64,000 nt of DNA from Temnopleurus reevesii (lineage: Eukaryota > Echinodermata > Echinoidea > Temnopleuroida > Temnopleuridae), in the NCBI GenBank assembly GCA_036244855.1, contig BQKZ01000092.1:28136-92135 (forward strand). Direction: 5' to 3'. The translations under genes and the position numbers were made by a program. Below are positions 1 through 12,500 of this stretch, piece by piece (positions within the stretch are counted from its first letter, which is position 1; every line of letters starts with the position of its first letter). Below the pieces are notes generated by a model. That model did not search any database and was not told the DNA's origin. It worked only from the letters and a program-made list of their open reading frames with translations.

Positions 1-419
1 TTCTGGATCAATATCCAGTAACAATTCTCTTTACCAAATCAAATGATTTCCTTGAATTGAAACATTTGAATATAATAAATAACCTTTGAATTAAATTGAA
101 ATATCTACCACATTGGATAATAAAAAGAGAAATTTAATTAATGAGATTTTTCTTAGTTCTAGGCAGTATGGACGTAAGATTTAAATCAACATACTATTGC
201 TATCTCTGCACCATGGAACTGCAGCGTTCTGTTCTGCAATATCTGTCATCTGCTGTATCTAAACATGTCATCGATTGACCCAAGAAGAATTCTTTGGAGC
301 TCCTTGAGTTGAGATGCGTCAATCTCCAGACCGATAGGATGGTGCTGGATTAGAAGTCTAGGCTTGCGCGTTCTTGTGGTTGTAATTTTAGCATAGCAAC
401 TTCCTAGTAGTGAGGCTAT

Positions 420-597
420 GGGGGTGTTGTTCAAAATCAACTTCAAATAAACTGCAACTTTGCAAATTGTGACGCGCATTTTCATTTGCGCACAGTATGC
501 GCATTTAACAAGATGTGCATGAAGCAATGATTTTGATTGGCACATTTTAATCAACTGCAACTTGCTATCAATTGCAACCTTTGAACAATTCCCCCTA
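420..597. repeat. MITE-like inverted-repeat element, copy A
   Basis: The left end reads GGTGTTGTTCAAAATCAACT and the right end is an imperfect inverted version (TTGCAACCTTTGAACAATTCC). The interior contains GCGCATTTTCATTTGCGCAC. The same interior and ends occur in opposite orientation at 28325-28500, which shows a dispersed non-autonomous element. No transposase is present. Confidence 0.7.
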
Positions 598-1699
598 TAT
601 GTTGTAGGATTCTTATATTAGAAGGAGGTATCGTGGTCTTGTGTTCATGTATTTGGTCTGTGAATTATAGGGTTGTGTAATTTTTATTCCTTTTTGAAAG
701 AGATTTTTTCACACTGGCCTCTCGCACTTATCAATGAGCTAGTAAGCTTCATGTAGGCCTCCTGTTTAGAGACGCAATGTTACTTGGGAATTTTACGAGA
801 TTTGGATGTTGAGCTATCTATAAGCCAAAATATCATAAATATTCTTCTCTTTATTAAATGTGCATCTTCATTTTGTAAACAGTTTAATTATATTTTTAGA
901 ATTAGTGAGTTAACTAATTTATCTAATGATTCTTCTTTTGCTTTAGGATGTTAAAAATATAAGTTGTGAACTATGTTTTTTTTAACAATTTCATAACATT
1001 TGGAAGAAAGAAAACAGAGTAAGGAAATTGAAGGTGCTTCAGGTTTTATCCACATGGAATGGTATGATATCTTGTTCCTATGAATCAGGAGAGATATAAA
1101 CTAAGAATATACATTCGATGACTGCCAGACTGCATTCCATAACTATAAAGGCCATCCGCACTATATTGACTATATTAAGAATCCAATTTTTTTGCCCCAG
1201 ATTAGAGTGATGAAAGGCTTCCTAATATCAAAATAAAAATCAGATCTACATTGAGTCCGCAGGATAATTTTTATTCTCGAAGTAGCCATTGATTGAGGGA
1301 CAATTTGAAATGTATGTTTTGTAAAGTTCAGTCTGAAGAACACATTCATTTTTATTTACGTAAGCCCAGCGCCATTCTTATTATGAGTTCATTGGTTAGT
1401 TCTTAGCATACATTGTCTTCATTTACAAAGAGAGTTTGTGAAAAATTTAGAGGAAACTGAGCATGCAGTTATCAAAGAATCGCTCTCATGAAGATGTTGT
1501 TCATAACTTAAGAATTCTTTACGGATGAGGGGTAGGCTTAGGGTTATAGGGTTAGCTTTTAGGTATATTTTTGGACTAGCTATTCAGATTTTGCATTGCA
1601 TTTGAGCATGTCCTACTTTTACGCACATGCATGAGGAATGATGACAAGTTTAACACTAATGAGATATCTTATCAACTGAACCAAAATATGATGAAAAGT

Positions 1700-2420
1700 A
1701 TTCCAAATGAAAATTACAACAATATTACCCCTCCATCCAAAAATGGCAAAATATGCTGTCAAATATTTCTTGATACCTTTTGATATTTCTGCTGCACATT
1801 CCAATTATATAGTAGTGATCTTATATCATTTTGTGACATCACATGCTTCGAGTCTCTTCCAAGCGTACCCTTTAATGTCTGGAATGATAGATAATGAAAA
1901 AGATATTGTAACAATTAATTTTGAGTAGTAGGAATATCAGAAATGATCACGTTAATCAAAAATCCAACATTATTACCCCCTATTAAAAAGAAAACCATTT
2001 TTACCAAATATGTATCCACATATTTCTTGATGCCTGTGAAATCTCTGACATGCATTTCAAGAGGATACTGGCAATCCTATGAATCATATTCTGACATGAC
2101 AACCTTCTTGTCACTTCCTTTGTACCCTTTGATATCTGGAATGATAGACAATGGAATAGATAATGCAATCATTAATTTTCACGAGTAAAAATATTACAAA
2201 TAATGATGAAGGTTAAAAATCCAACAGTATTACCCCTAAACAAAATCAGTTTTACCAAATATGTAGCCACATACTTCTTTTCTTCCGGTGGAATATATGA
2301 CATGCATTTCACGAGGATATACTAGCAATCTCATGAATCATTTTCTGACATCACACCCTCTTCCAAATATACATATACCCTTTAATGTCTGGGGTGATAG
2401 ACAAAGAGTTATGTTCAAAA
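1700..2420. repeat. Diverged tandem repeat, three units of about 260-330 bp
   Basis: Three successive blocks share the order: an AAAAATCCAACA..ATTACCCC-like start, a TTTACCAAATATGTA.CCACATA segment, a CATGCATTTCACGAGGATA segment and a CCCTTT.ATGTCTGG.ATGATAGA segment. They begin near 1707, 1965 and 2213. The short open frames across them differ between units and show no conserved protein, so this is noncoding tandem DNA. Confidence 0.6.
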
Positions 2421-2854
2421 TGGCTGTTCGCCAGCATTATGTTGGAATGCTGAGGTTAGAAATGTACTCCCAAAGAATTTATGACTCACACTCTGTGAAG
2501 GAATCCCTTCTATTCACTATAGATAAGGGGTGGAGACTTTAGCATTTTGTCCTAAGACTATGTAGATTTCCTGTTTGAAAATGAAAGTGGATCTACAAGG
2601 GGTGTGGACAAATATTTTTGTGTGTGTTTGATATTTTTTTTTTTTGGGGGGGGTGCTTGTTTGTAGTGATGCCTAATGATTTTAACATTTCCTAAACTTT
2701 GTGCATACTTTGACATATTCTTGATACTAATTCCTTCGTTTAATGTAGGATTTGGGAAGAGATCGATAGAAGGAAGAGAAGTGAAGGATTAGGGAGAGGA
2801 TATAGGAAGAGAGAAAAGTGAGACATATGGGATGTCACTAGAAAGCTGAGATCA

Positions 2855-2976
2855 ATTGCAAGTTACATTTGATTGGCCTAGACTAATAAAAATGTTTGTT
2901 TCAATGTGCATCTTGTTGGATGCTCATTTGCAATTATTGATTTTTTAATCAATTGCAACTTTCTAGCAACACCCCA
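2855..2976. repeat. Fragment of the MITE-like family of copy A
   Basis: It contains TTGATTGGCC, ATGTGCATCTTGTTGGATGC and AATCAATTGCAACTTTCTAGCAACACCCC, matching the interior and right end of the elements at 420-597 and 28325-28832. One end is degraded. Confidence 0.5.
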
Positions 2977-3033
2977 GTAGACAGACCAATGTAAGAGAAG
3001 GAGAAAATAAATGGGGAAATAAAGGCCTAAATA

Positions 3034-3112
3034 ATGAGCAAGGGGAATAGAGAGGGGGAGAGCGAGAGAGTTGAAATGAATGAGAAAGAGAGGGAGAGAG
3101 AGAGAGTACATG
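3034..3112. repeat. GA-rich simple sequence
   Basis: Imperfect GAGAGA tract. The small frames on both strands are low-complexity products of the tract. Confidence 0.6.
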
Positions 3113-4299
3113 CTGGACAAAGGGACCAAATGAGTGAGATGGAGATTAGAAGACAGGGGTTGGGAAACGATAGAAGTACTGTGAGTGAAAGAAGTGGAAT
3201 TTTCAGGAGCATGATGCACTTTCCCTATAGTCTGTAAGCACAGACCCTATCTCATGCCATTAATTAGTAGCAGCCTACTAGTATATCTAACTGTGTTTTT
3301 TTTTTACAAGAATTAGATTATCCCTAAAAAACAGCTGTAAAATGGCTTCAAACTGATATCTTATGAAGATGTGAAAACACCAGAATTTCTTCTTATTTTT
3401 ATTTCATTGTTTTTTCATAATTGATGTGCAAATTAAGTGACATTTCATTAATCGGTAGATATGCAGAAATAGAAATTGCATTTTTGCTAAATTTATGAAA
3501 CTTTAAGTTTGCTATAAAATAATTACTCATCTGAATGGTTGAGAATTAATCCAAAAATATTAACAATGATGCTGTTTACCAAATGTGACAAGCTGTCATA
3601 TTTCATATTGTACGAAGATAAAGGAAAAAATCCATTGGAATGTAAATATCGCCCTGATGAATTATTTTATGTAATAGATATCCAATAGACTTTTAGTAGA
3701 AATCTTATGAAGATGTGAAAATGCCAGTAGCTCAAATTTTCTTATCAGACAGCAGTGAAGGTTGAAATGATACATAAGTGGAAGATGTACCTAATTAGAA
3801 TACCAAACTAGGTTTAACTGAATTGGCATAAATTGAGAATGAAGGGTTTTCTATTTATAAGAAATATAAATCAAAATGTGATTGATAGCTTTTCAGGAAA
3901 TGAGCTATATTTGAGCCTTTATCTTCAAAAACCGATATACTTCTATTCATAGCAAATATTTCCAGCTCTTTGGTTGCTGTGCTACATCACATATTGTGTA
4001 ATGGTGATTGAAAGTGATTAATTATGACTTCATCCGTCTTCCATTTACATCATAGCCATACAGACTTCTTACCTAAGTCCCAAAATATAGGATTACATCT
4101 GCGCCCAGTATAGGTTCGTAATCAGTGTGCCCACATGCCTTTTAGCTTTACATATGTCCTAGGAGGCCTAGCCGTTGGGCTGCGGTAATTGACTCACATT
4201 GTTGACATACCAGCGTATGGGAGATGTGAGTCTCCCTGCTAGGAGTTTGGCATTGGAGTGGCGCTAGATGTGGGGGATGGTGATGTGGTATTGAAGGGA

Positions 4300-4850
4300 T
4301 ACCGGAGAGAGGGAGAGAGAGAGAGAGAGAGAGAGGGGGGAAGGGAGAGAATGATATATACAAAGTGTACAATGGAAAGAGGAAACAAGTGAGAAATGGG
4401 GCAGGGAAGAGAGTGAAAGAGAGTGGAGATATTGGGAGGGATAGCAAGAATAGTGTGAGAGATAGAAAGTACAGGGAAAGGAAGAAGACAGGAGAAAGGA
4501 GGAATGAAAAGTGACAGAGGGAGAAAGAGAGAGAGAGGGGAAGAGGGAGGGGAGAATGAGAGACCAATGAAAAGAAGAAACAGGAGAAAAGTGAGAGATT
4601 GGGCAGGACAGAGAGTGAAAGAGAGTGAAAATGTAAGGGGAGGTAGTGAGTAGAAAGAGTAAGAAAGTCGAGGGAAAGAGAGAAGTGAGAAAAAGAAGAA
4701 GGAAGAAAATGTGACACAGAATTAGGAAAGGAAAAGGGAGAGAGAAAGATGGGGAAGGAGAAAGAGAAAGAGAGAGACAGATATAGACAGACAGAGAAAC
4801 GGAGAGAGAAGTGAGACAATGAAAAAGAGAAGTTCAGAAAGATGATGTAC
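4300..4850. repeat. Long polypurine (GA-rich) tract on + strand
   Basis: About 550 bases are almost all A and G, including a perfect GA run near 4311-4335. The strand asymmetry could permit triplex or H-DNA structure. The long minus-strand open frame across it encodes only Ser/Leu/Phe/Pro and is a composition artefact. Confidence 0.8.
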
Positions 4851-4851
4851 A

Positions 4852-6477
4852 CGAAGGTTGTAAAATGTAGCACTCTTGATATGAGAAAAAGGTAAAATAG
4901 ATAGTCAAACCTCCAAAGAACCACAAATTCTCTCATAGACTACCTTTTGATTACCTGAAGCATTTTTCAGTTGAACACCAATTTGTCTCCTATTTTGTTA
5001 ACAGCTATACTGTTAATTCTCATATTGTATATTCATTTCACTTCACTTTAAAGCCCAGATATAGTTTTTGTAATGATTAAGAAATGTGAATTTTACCGGA
5101 TGTTTATCATGACATATACATTTCGAGACAACAGCATAATTTTTTCATGAACTTATTTTTTTTCTCCAACATTTAAATTTGACAATTAAATCATATTTAG
5201 CGTTGTTTTTTAGTAATAACAGTATTTTGTTTGTTGTTGGGCATATTCTAGGTTATTTCTGAGATTTGACACAAGAATGATAAAGAGGTACATAGAAACA
5301 TTAAATTCTGGAATTTCATCCAATTCTATGCATGAAAAGGTGTTCTTTATCAAGAAAGTCTCGGGGACCCCAAGACCAAGATTATTTGCACATTACCAAA
5401 ACTCATTCTTCATACGATCTTTTGTACAATGTGTTCAAGATACTATATTTCATTTTATTTAGATTTGAAAACAAAATTTGACGGGCAAAAATACCCACCT
5501 TTACCAAAACTTTACTTGAGCTTTAACTTCAATTAGAGTGAGGTATTGAAACAGTTTGACAGTTCCCACCACACTCCCCACCACAGACAACCCACAGAGA
5601 GTTAAGTTGATAATGTATTTTGAGGCTGTTATTGTAACACATGACGGAAATACATGCAGGNGAAGGTTGTAAAATGTAGCACTCTTGATATGAGAAAAAG
5701 GTAAAATAGATAGTCAAACCTCCAAAGAACCACAAATTCTCTCATAGACTACCTTTTGATTACCTGAAGCATTTTTCAGTTTAACACCAAATTATCTTCT
5801 ATTTTGTTAACAGTTATACTATACTGTTAATTCTCATATTGTACATCCATTTTACTTCACTTTAAAGCCGAAATACAGTTTTGGTAAAGATTAAGAAATG
5901 TGAATTTTATTGGATGTTTATCATGACATATACATTCAAAGACCATAGCATAATTTTTTATGAACTGATTTTTTTTCTCCAAACTTTAAATTTGACGGTT
6001 AAATCATATTTAGTGCCCTATCATGGTAATAAGGATATTTTGTTTGTTATTAGGAATATATTCTAGATTATTTCTGAGATTTGATGATATAGTAATGATA
6101 AAAAGGTACAAACGTTTAATTCAGAAATTTTATTCAATTCTATGCATGAGAAGGTGTCCTTTATCAAGAAAGTCTCGGGGAGACCGAGACTGGGATTATT
6201 TGCACATATAGCCTTACCAAAACTCATTCTTCACACAATCTTTTGTGTAATATGTTCATGATACTATATTTCACTTTATTTTGAAGACCAAATTGGAGGG
6301 GCAAAAATATTTGACTCTACCAAAACTTTACTTGAGCTTTAACTTCAATTAGAGTGAGGTTTTGAAACAGTTTGACAGTTCCCACCACACTCCCCACCAC
6401 AGACAACCCACAGAGAGTTAAGTTGATAATGTATTTTGAGGCTGTTATTGTAACACATGACGGAAATACATGCAGGG
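4852..6477. repeat. About 810-bp tandem duplication joined at a single n
   Basis: The block from GAAGGTTGTAAAATGTAGCA (4853) to GACGGAAATACATGCAGG (5660) recurs from 5662 to 6477 with moderate divergence. The two copies abut at a single n (5661), which looks like an assembler join between overlapping contigs. Part of the unit is also present at 30869-31085, so it contains a dispersed repeat. The duplication may be real or an unmerged haplotype. Confidence 0.75.
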
Positions 6478-7461
6478 GGAAAAATGGCCATTCTGGCTTA
6501 TGTGACCTGGTTAAGAAAGAAAATGGAAGATAACGATTGTTGGAAATCTTAAAGCTATTCCAAGATAAATTATTTGTTCTCTCCAAGGTTTATTTGGCAA
6601 ACCCGGAGAATAGCGACCAGATGCGCGCGATGTATTTAATTTGTGTACAATCCTATGGAAGTGTGCGGTAGTGCGTCGGCGATGATTTTTGCACCAGATT
6701 CGACCAACAAACATTTGGTAAAGTTGGCTCTAGTTTACACTTTTTAACACCAAAATCGATTAAATTTTCAAGAGATTTCTTGAAACATTGAAGGAGGGGA
6801 AAGAATATAACATTTAAAACCATTATTCTGTTTATAAAATGTAATAAAGGTCGCTTTTGGACTTGTTTTGTGGATGGTTACCTGTGTGTATTTTGGACTT
6901 TTGCCGCCGATGTTTGCAATTTTTACATGGCACGCGCACGCAGCTGGTCGCTATTCTCCGGGTCTGCCGTTTATTTTAAGAAAGGTAACAAATGTTGAAC
7001 CCACTTCCATAATTACTTACCCTTTAACCGTGTTTATTTAGAATAATCTCTTCAAATAATAGCGATAACATGAAAGTGCTGGACTCAAAGCTGAATTTGG
7101 AGGTTATTATTTGGACTTTAGCCATTTTCTGATCTTTACTTGCTCAATTCTCTGTATATTTACCTTGACACCAGCTGTTTAAGACATATATTTGTACTGT
7201 ATTTGTACTTTTTAGCATTCATCGCAATTTTATTTAGTTTGTAAACATTTATTTTCTTAAATTATAGAACTAGTAGATATCTTTAAGTTGCTTGTACCAG
7301 TAGTCACTATGATTGTGGTGTAACGTTTAGCAGTTAGTTGCATATAGGTCTAAATGTCGATAACACCGATTTTGTGAAAAATCTTACACAGCATGGAGGC
7401 TTAGACAAACGAAAAAATCGCAAACAACATGTTGTTGAATATAGAATGTGGGAATATTTAT

Positions 7462-7595
7462 ATAATATTGGATGGCAATGAATGGAATACCAGGGAATAT
7501 TGCACGAGTTAGGGTAATGTTGCACGATGAGTGCAATATTGGCCATAACAAGCTCAATATTCCCTGGTATTTCATGAATGTAAGCCATTCAAAAT
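7462..7595. repeat. Inverted-repeat element with ATACCAGGGAATATTG ends
   Basis: ATACCAGGGAATATTG at about 7488 is inverted as CAATATTCCCTGGTAT near 7555, with further matches outside (ATGGCAATGAATGG against CATGAATGTAAGCCAT). This is a MITE-like hairpin element without coding content. Confidence 0.6.
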
Positions 7596-7596
7596 A

Positions 7597-7708
7597 ATTA
7601 TTATTATCTATATGAGAGTTGAACATATAATCACTGCTTTGCGCATGCTAAAATAATATGGCGTAATATTGCATGGTTAAAAACTCTCATATAGATAATA
7701 ATATATAT
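7597..7708. repeat. Inverted repeat with TATTATCTATATGAGAGTT ends
   Basis: TATTATTATCTATATGAGAG (about 7602) is inverted as CTCTCATATAGATAATAATA (about 7684), around an 80-bp interior. It abuts the inverted repeat at 7462-7595, so the two may be nested parts of one element. Confidence 0.55.
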
Positions 7709-7714
7709 TATCAA

Positions 7715-8300
7715 AAGAATCATTTCTAATTCATGTTGGCAGCTATATCATTAGATCAAAGTTCTCACAGAAATGTGAGCTTTTGCAGGGATGTTCATGA
7801 TTGTTTAGTATTGTGATCCCATCTCAATTAAAACACGAGAGTGAACCTTGGTTGCAATAACCTATAAAACAGAGCACCGGTCTCCTAAACTGAAGGGTGT
7901 TCAGGGTTTTTTTCTTCAGTTTTTCAGTTTGTGTAAAACAATAACATAATTTGAAATAATAATAATGATAATAATACTACATGAAGATGCAATTTATAAT
8001 ACCTCACTTTACTTACTCACATTACAGGTTTCGTGCCTTATATGGTCAAAATTAATAGCTTTGATAGCATAAAAATCATCTACTTTGATGTAAAGCTTAA
8101 AGTGAATGTTGCACATATAATCATTCCTAATTTATGTTTGGCAGCTATGTCATTAGACCAAAGTTTTCCCAGACAGGTGAGCTTTTACAGGGGTGTTCGT
8201 GATTGTTTGGTCTGGTCTGGTGATCCCATCTCGACTAAAACACATGAGTGAACCCTTGGATGCGATAACCTAGAAAAGAGAGCACCAGTCTTGTTCATTG
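7715..8300. repeat. Diverged direct duplication, two units about 390 bp apart
   Basis: Shared landmarks are CATATAATCATT, GGCAGCTAT.TCATTAGA.CAAAGTT, GTGAGCTTT, GATCCCATCTC, AGTGAACC and AGAGCACC. The first unit is about 7715-7885 and the second about 8108-8290. Neither has a conserved frame. Confidence 0.55.
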
Positions 8301-8554
8301 GGTAACATTCAAATGTCAGCATGCTGTCCGAGCCCTCGGCTTGGTATTCTTTTTGGTCTCTGTGACATTTAATGCGAAAAGGCAGTAACTCATTTCTGCA
8401 GAAGAATTTTTTAAATTTTCGTCTTGGCTGTGTTTGGAGGTTTTTATGTGCGAGCTGGTGTGTGTGTGTGTATTTTGTCAAAAATTAGAACCTGCGTGAT
8501 TGAACGTCCTCATTTACATGTTGGGTTGTCAGGGATGAGTCCCGGCTTGCAAAC

Positions 8555-8665
8555 GTGCACACACACATGCTCACCCCCACACACAAACACACATACTCAC
8601 ACATTTCTTGATCTACACCAAAAACCTGTATGTATGTGTGTGTGTGTGAGAGAGAGAGAGAGAAA
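8555..8665. repeat. CA, GT and GA microsatellites
   Basis: ACACAC-rich sequence (8558-8605) is followed by a GTGTGT run and then a GAGAGA run (8636-8664). Confidence 0.8.
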
Positions 8666-9060
8666 TGGAGTGCGTGTGTCTTTGCATTTATATCATTTTC
8701 GTAAAGAAGACATCCATAGGAATTTGTGATTTGTCACATAAACAGATAAATAGAAAGCTTAAGTTTATTCATTGATTGATTAAATGTAATCATGAATTTA
8801 CTGACTGGGTGCATTTTGCAAAAAATACCAAATGTAGTTAAGATAGAAGGAAGAGATTTCTCATTGTTACAGCACAACACTGGTCACATCTTCGTGTGGA
8901 GTTAATCCCTTGAGCCAATGAATGTTCAGTCAAATGATAGCTATGTGTGACCTTTTGTTTCATCTTTCATGAGAGGGACTCGTGTTAATTAATCTTCTGC
9001 TTTGTCCATTATACCGATGAAGTAACGATACAATCATATGTTTGTTTTAATGCATAGTGA

Positions 9061-9450
9061 TTGTAAAGCAATTGGCTTGGAAAGTAGACTTAAGTTCTGA
9101 CAAGAAATGTGAAAGGATTAACCTGGAGTTTGAATGAAATTGATCTACATATTATACATTGTTTTGATACCTTCCATCATATGAAGTTACATGCATGTTT
9201 TCTAATGTAATTCATCAAACAATAAAATGTTGCAGACGGTCCCTAAAATTTAATTGTAAAGCAATTGGCTTGGAAAATAGATTTAAGTTCTGACAAAAAA
9301 TGTGAAAGGATTAATCTAGATTTAGTTTGAATGAAATTGATCTACATATTATACATTGTTTTGATACCTTCCATCATATGAAGTTACAGCATGTTTTCTA
9401 TTGTAATTCATCAAACAATAAAATGTTGCAGACAACCCTCAAATTTAATC
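9061..9450. repeat. Tandem duplication of about 193 bp next to exon 9485
   Basis: TGTAAAGCAATTGGCTTGGA starts two direct copies (9061 and 9254) that stay about 90 percent identical through TCAAACAATAAAATGTTGCA. The array ends about 35 bp before the acceptor of the 9485-9521 exon. It belongs to the class of about 180-190 bp tandem duplications seen repeatedly in this locus. Confidence 0.85.
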
Positions 9451-9484
9451 CTCATTATATTTATTTATTTGTTTATGCTTTCAG

Positions 9485-9521
9485 GTATCGGCTTTACCAT
9501 TGATGAGGACTATTCTGAAAG
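9485..9521 (+). CDS. TTN: Titin candidate exon 0 (N-terminal extension)
   Basis: A 37-nt exon is bounded by a pyrimidine-rich tract ending CTTTCAG and a consensus donor AAAG/GTAAGT. In the one frame that is open and phase-compatible with the next exon it reads IGFTIDEDYSE plus AG, completed by C of the 23632 exon to give Ser. It starts after two bases of a split codon, so another exon must precede it. Evidence is splice quality and phase only; such a short exon could occur by chance. Confidence 0.5.
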
Positions 9522-12500
9522 GTAAGTGATTTGTTCTATATTGCTGAGTAGAAATTATGAGTGTATATTTGTGTGTATGCTTTGGGGTCTAAGAAATTGT
9601 GGAGATTTAAATACAACCCAATAACGAAAGACGTACTGGAAATTTAGGAGAAGTTGCGAGATAATCTGTGTATATAAATCAAAAGTGCTAAATGAGCATT
9701 CATTACTTTTATGCAAATTACCATTCCCATTCACATGTAGCAATGCAAACGTTAAGAGCTGTTCAATTTAGTTTATTACAATTATCTGCACACATTGAAT
9801 ATCAAGAATTTTAATTGAAAACATTTCAAGATATGCATATCGATCCCAAGCCAATGTTCTTTAACACACTGGTTGTTGTCGTATTGGGCACATTAAGTAT
9901 CAACAATGTTTAGTGTTTGCTGGCTAAGTCAAATGATTTCATATCCATGTCCACTGCACAGACTGTGGATTATATTTCAAACTCTGTAGCATGATATGCC
10001 ACAAGTCTTCCAGAAGCTTTTAGATTACATCTGATTCAATGTATTCTGAGAACACCCTGGCTCATGTTCATGTGGTGTTGATAGATTAGTTGTGTCATAT
10101 TTATGGATGGTTTGGGGTTTAGTTACATGGCTGTTTGGTCAGACATTGAGGCTTCTCTTGTATGTCTTGTATCTAACATCCAGCTCTTGACTCTATCAAC
10201 TTTAAAGATAATTAGTGGAAAAATACACTGAAACATCATGACACTGATTATACAACAATTCGGTTTATATCTTGTGCAGCACCAGAGGTGTTAGAATAAA
10301 ATCGGTGCTGAATCAAGCTGATTCCAATTGTGTTGTAGTACATTTTGATGTTAGATTATATACAATTTAATTCATTGCTTACGCTCTCCTTATACTTTTC
10401 TGCTGTTCCACAACATACCGACCTGGTGTTATATAAGCACCCTGATTCATATTCATAAGCTTTTAAAGTACATGTGATTCAATGTATTCTGAGAACACCC
10501 TGGCTCATGTTCATGTGGTGTTGAGGGATTAGTTGTGTCATATTTATGGATGATTTGGGGTTTCACTTACATGGCTATATGGTCAGACACTGAGGATTCT
10601 CCTGTCATATACAATATCTCATATCTAGTATCCAGCTCTTGACTCTATAAAATTTAAAACAAAGATTGGACAAAATACACTGCAAAAATCATGGCACTGA
10701 TTATATAACAATTTGGTTTCTATCAATTTAATTCCTCGCTCATGCTATTCTCATACTTTTCTGGTGTTCCCCAATATATAAACCAAACTGGTATCATATT
10801 CACATGGTTTTAAAGTACATTTGACACGGTGTATATTCTAAGAACACCCTGGTTCATATTCACATGGTGTTGATGGATGGGTTGTGTCATATTTATGGAT
10901 GGTTTGGCATTCAGCTACATGGCTATATGGTCAGATGCTGAGGCTTTGTGCCTGGTCTCAAATCATTGCTGTAAAGTTCAGCTCGCGATGAATATGTTTC
11001 TCGAAATGATTTAAATCTCATAGATATTTTAACCATTGTACCACAAAAATTGGAATACATTTTGTGTTATAATTCAAAACTTGATCAGAAGTTGATTAAA
11101 TTGTGATTGCCTTTAAAACCTAATCACACATGAACCATTATAGAAAAATGTGCTCTCCAAATATATTCAAGATTTTAGAATATACACCAGTCACACACAC
11201 AGGTTTATGGCACGTAGTATTTGATTGAATAGTGAAATTGAACAAAAGAAAGCACAAAGGAAACGCCAAGTTATTGATCTTTGGTGCATTCAGAGTTGAA
11301 TTTCAATCAATTCTTGCCAAAGCAGTATTTACTATATCTGCCATTAAAATAGTACCATTTAACCTCAGCCCTCAATATTTTATTCCATTGTTATCTTCTG
11401 ACCATGCCTCTGAACATGGATATATCAGCTGATATATCCATGCTCTGAAGATGGCCTGACCTGAACTTTCTATTTACATCGCAAAATCAAGGGAAACTTA
11501 TGATGAACATGTGAAACATGTGTTTTTATAGAGCAAAAATCCTCTTTTCTGACGGATTGATCCTATTTTTAAGAGAGATGATAATTGACAACAAAAGGTT
11601 TTCTTCTTGGCCCTGTCTTGCAAAATCAAGGGAAACAAATGATGAACATGTGAAATGTAGCCTGAAAGGTAATTTTGAAAGGCTTGTGGCTTTTGTTTCC
11701 TCCCAAAGTCTTATTTCTCCATAAAATGCATTGAAAAACCTATGTAAAAAGAGGCAAGAGCTAGAGTCCCTTTTACTGAATATCCCCCCTTATTTCAGTA
11801 AAGCATTGTAATGGGACAACCACATTTTCTTCTTGGACTAGGCTCTATCCTACTAATGTGTGACGAGAGCCCATGAAGTAGGAAGAGAAAGTTAAGGGAC
11901 CCGCTGCCATGGAAGAATGCCTGGTATTTTGGCAAGAGCTGTTTCCTGAAAGCAATTTGTTGTCAGATGGGGCTTCTAACATGCGACTAAGATAAGGTCT
12001 AAGACATGGAAATATTCAGATTGTGCAATAAAAATATCCTATGAGGTGATACAGGCATGTATGTCCGCGTTTAGAAATGGTGATATATGATGAGGAGGGA
12101 GTGTCATGTTTGTTTCGTACTGCATGTTCAAATGCTTCATGATTTGTGCTCAATGTCTAGCTTTATGAATGATGTAGCTATAGAATGAAAAAGTACATGC
12201 GATCATTAGAGGAATTTGTTAATAATGCTTAATCATTGCAAAATTTGGTAGAAATGTTTGCAATCCTTTTGATATATTTGAAACTATGAATAAATGAAAG
12301 TATCAAAGAATGAAATAAATATTTAAAAAAGAATGAAAACAGATCCGCGCTGAAGAATCATGCGGCTATGGGCCAGGGAAACACTCGTGCTCTAGTTGCC
12401 GAAGCTCCTCATAGAGGAGACTTTAAACAATTTAATGTGGTGTTTAAAAGCAGTTTTTAGAGCAATATATGCTGATGGTGTTGTTCACAAGTCAATTTTG

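Larger units (their letters stand above)
1..9484. other. Noncoding, repeat-rich 5' region
   Basis: No exon with credible coding sequence and splice sites was found here. The stretch holds inverted-repeat elements, tandem duplications, a purine-rich tract and microsatellites, listed separately. It is either intron or 5' flank of the titin gene: the 9485 exon begins in mid-codon, so at least one more exon must lie upstream, inside or outside this window. Confidence 0.6.

Noticed and set aside
4148..4936. 262-codon minus-strand open frame rich in Ser, Leu, Phe and Pro
   Set aside because: It is the complement of the polypurine tract; composition explains it and there is no domain or splice context.
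10005..10960. CRISPR-like array
   Set aside because: Eukaryotic context, three long diverged units, no short identical repeats with unique spacers.
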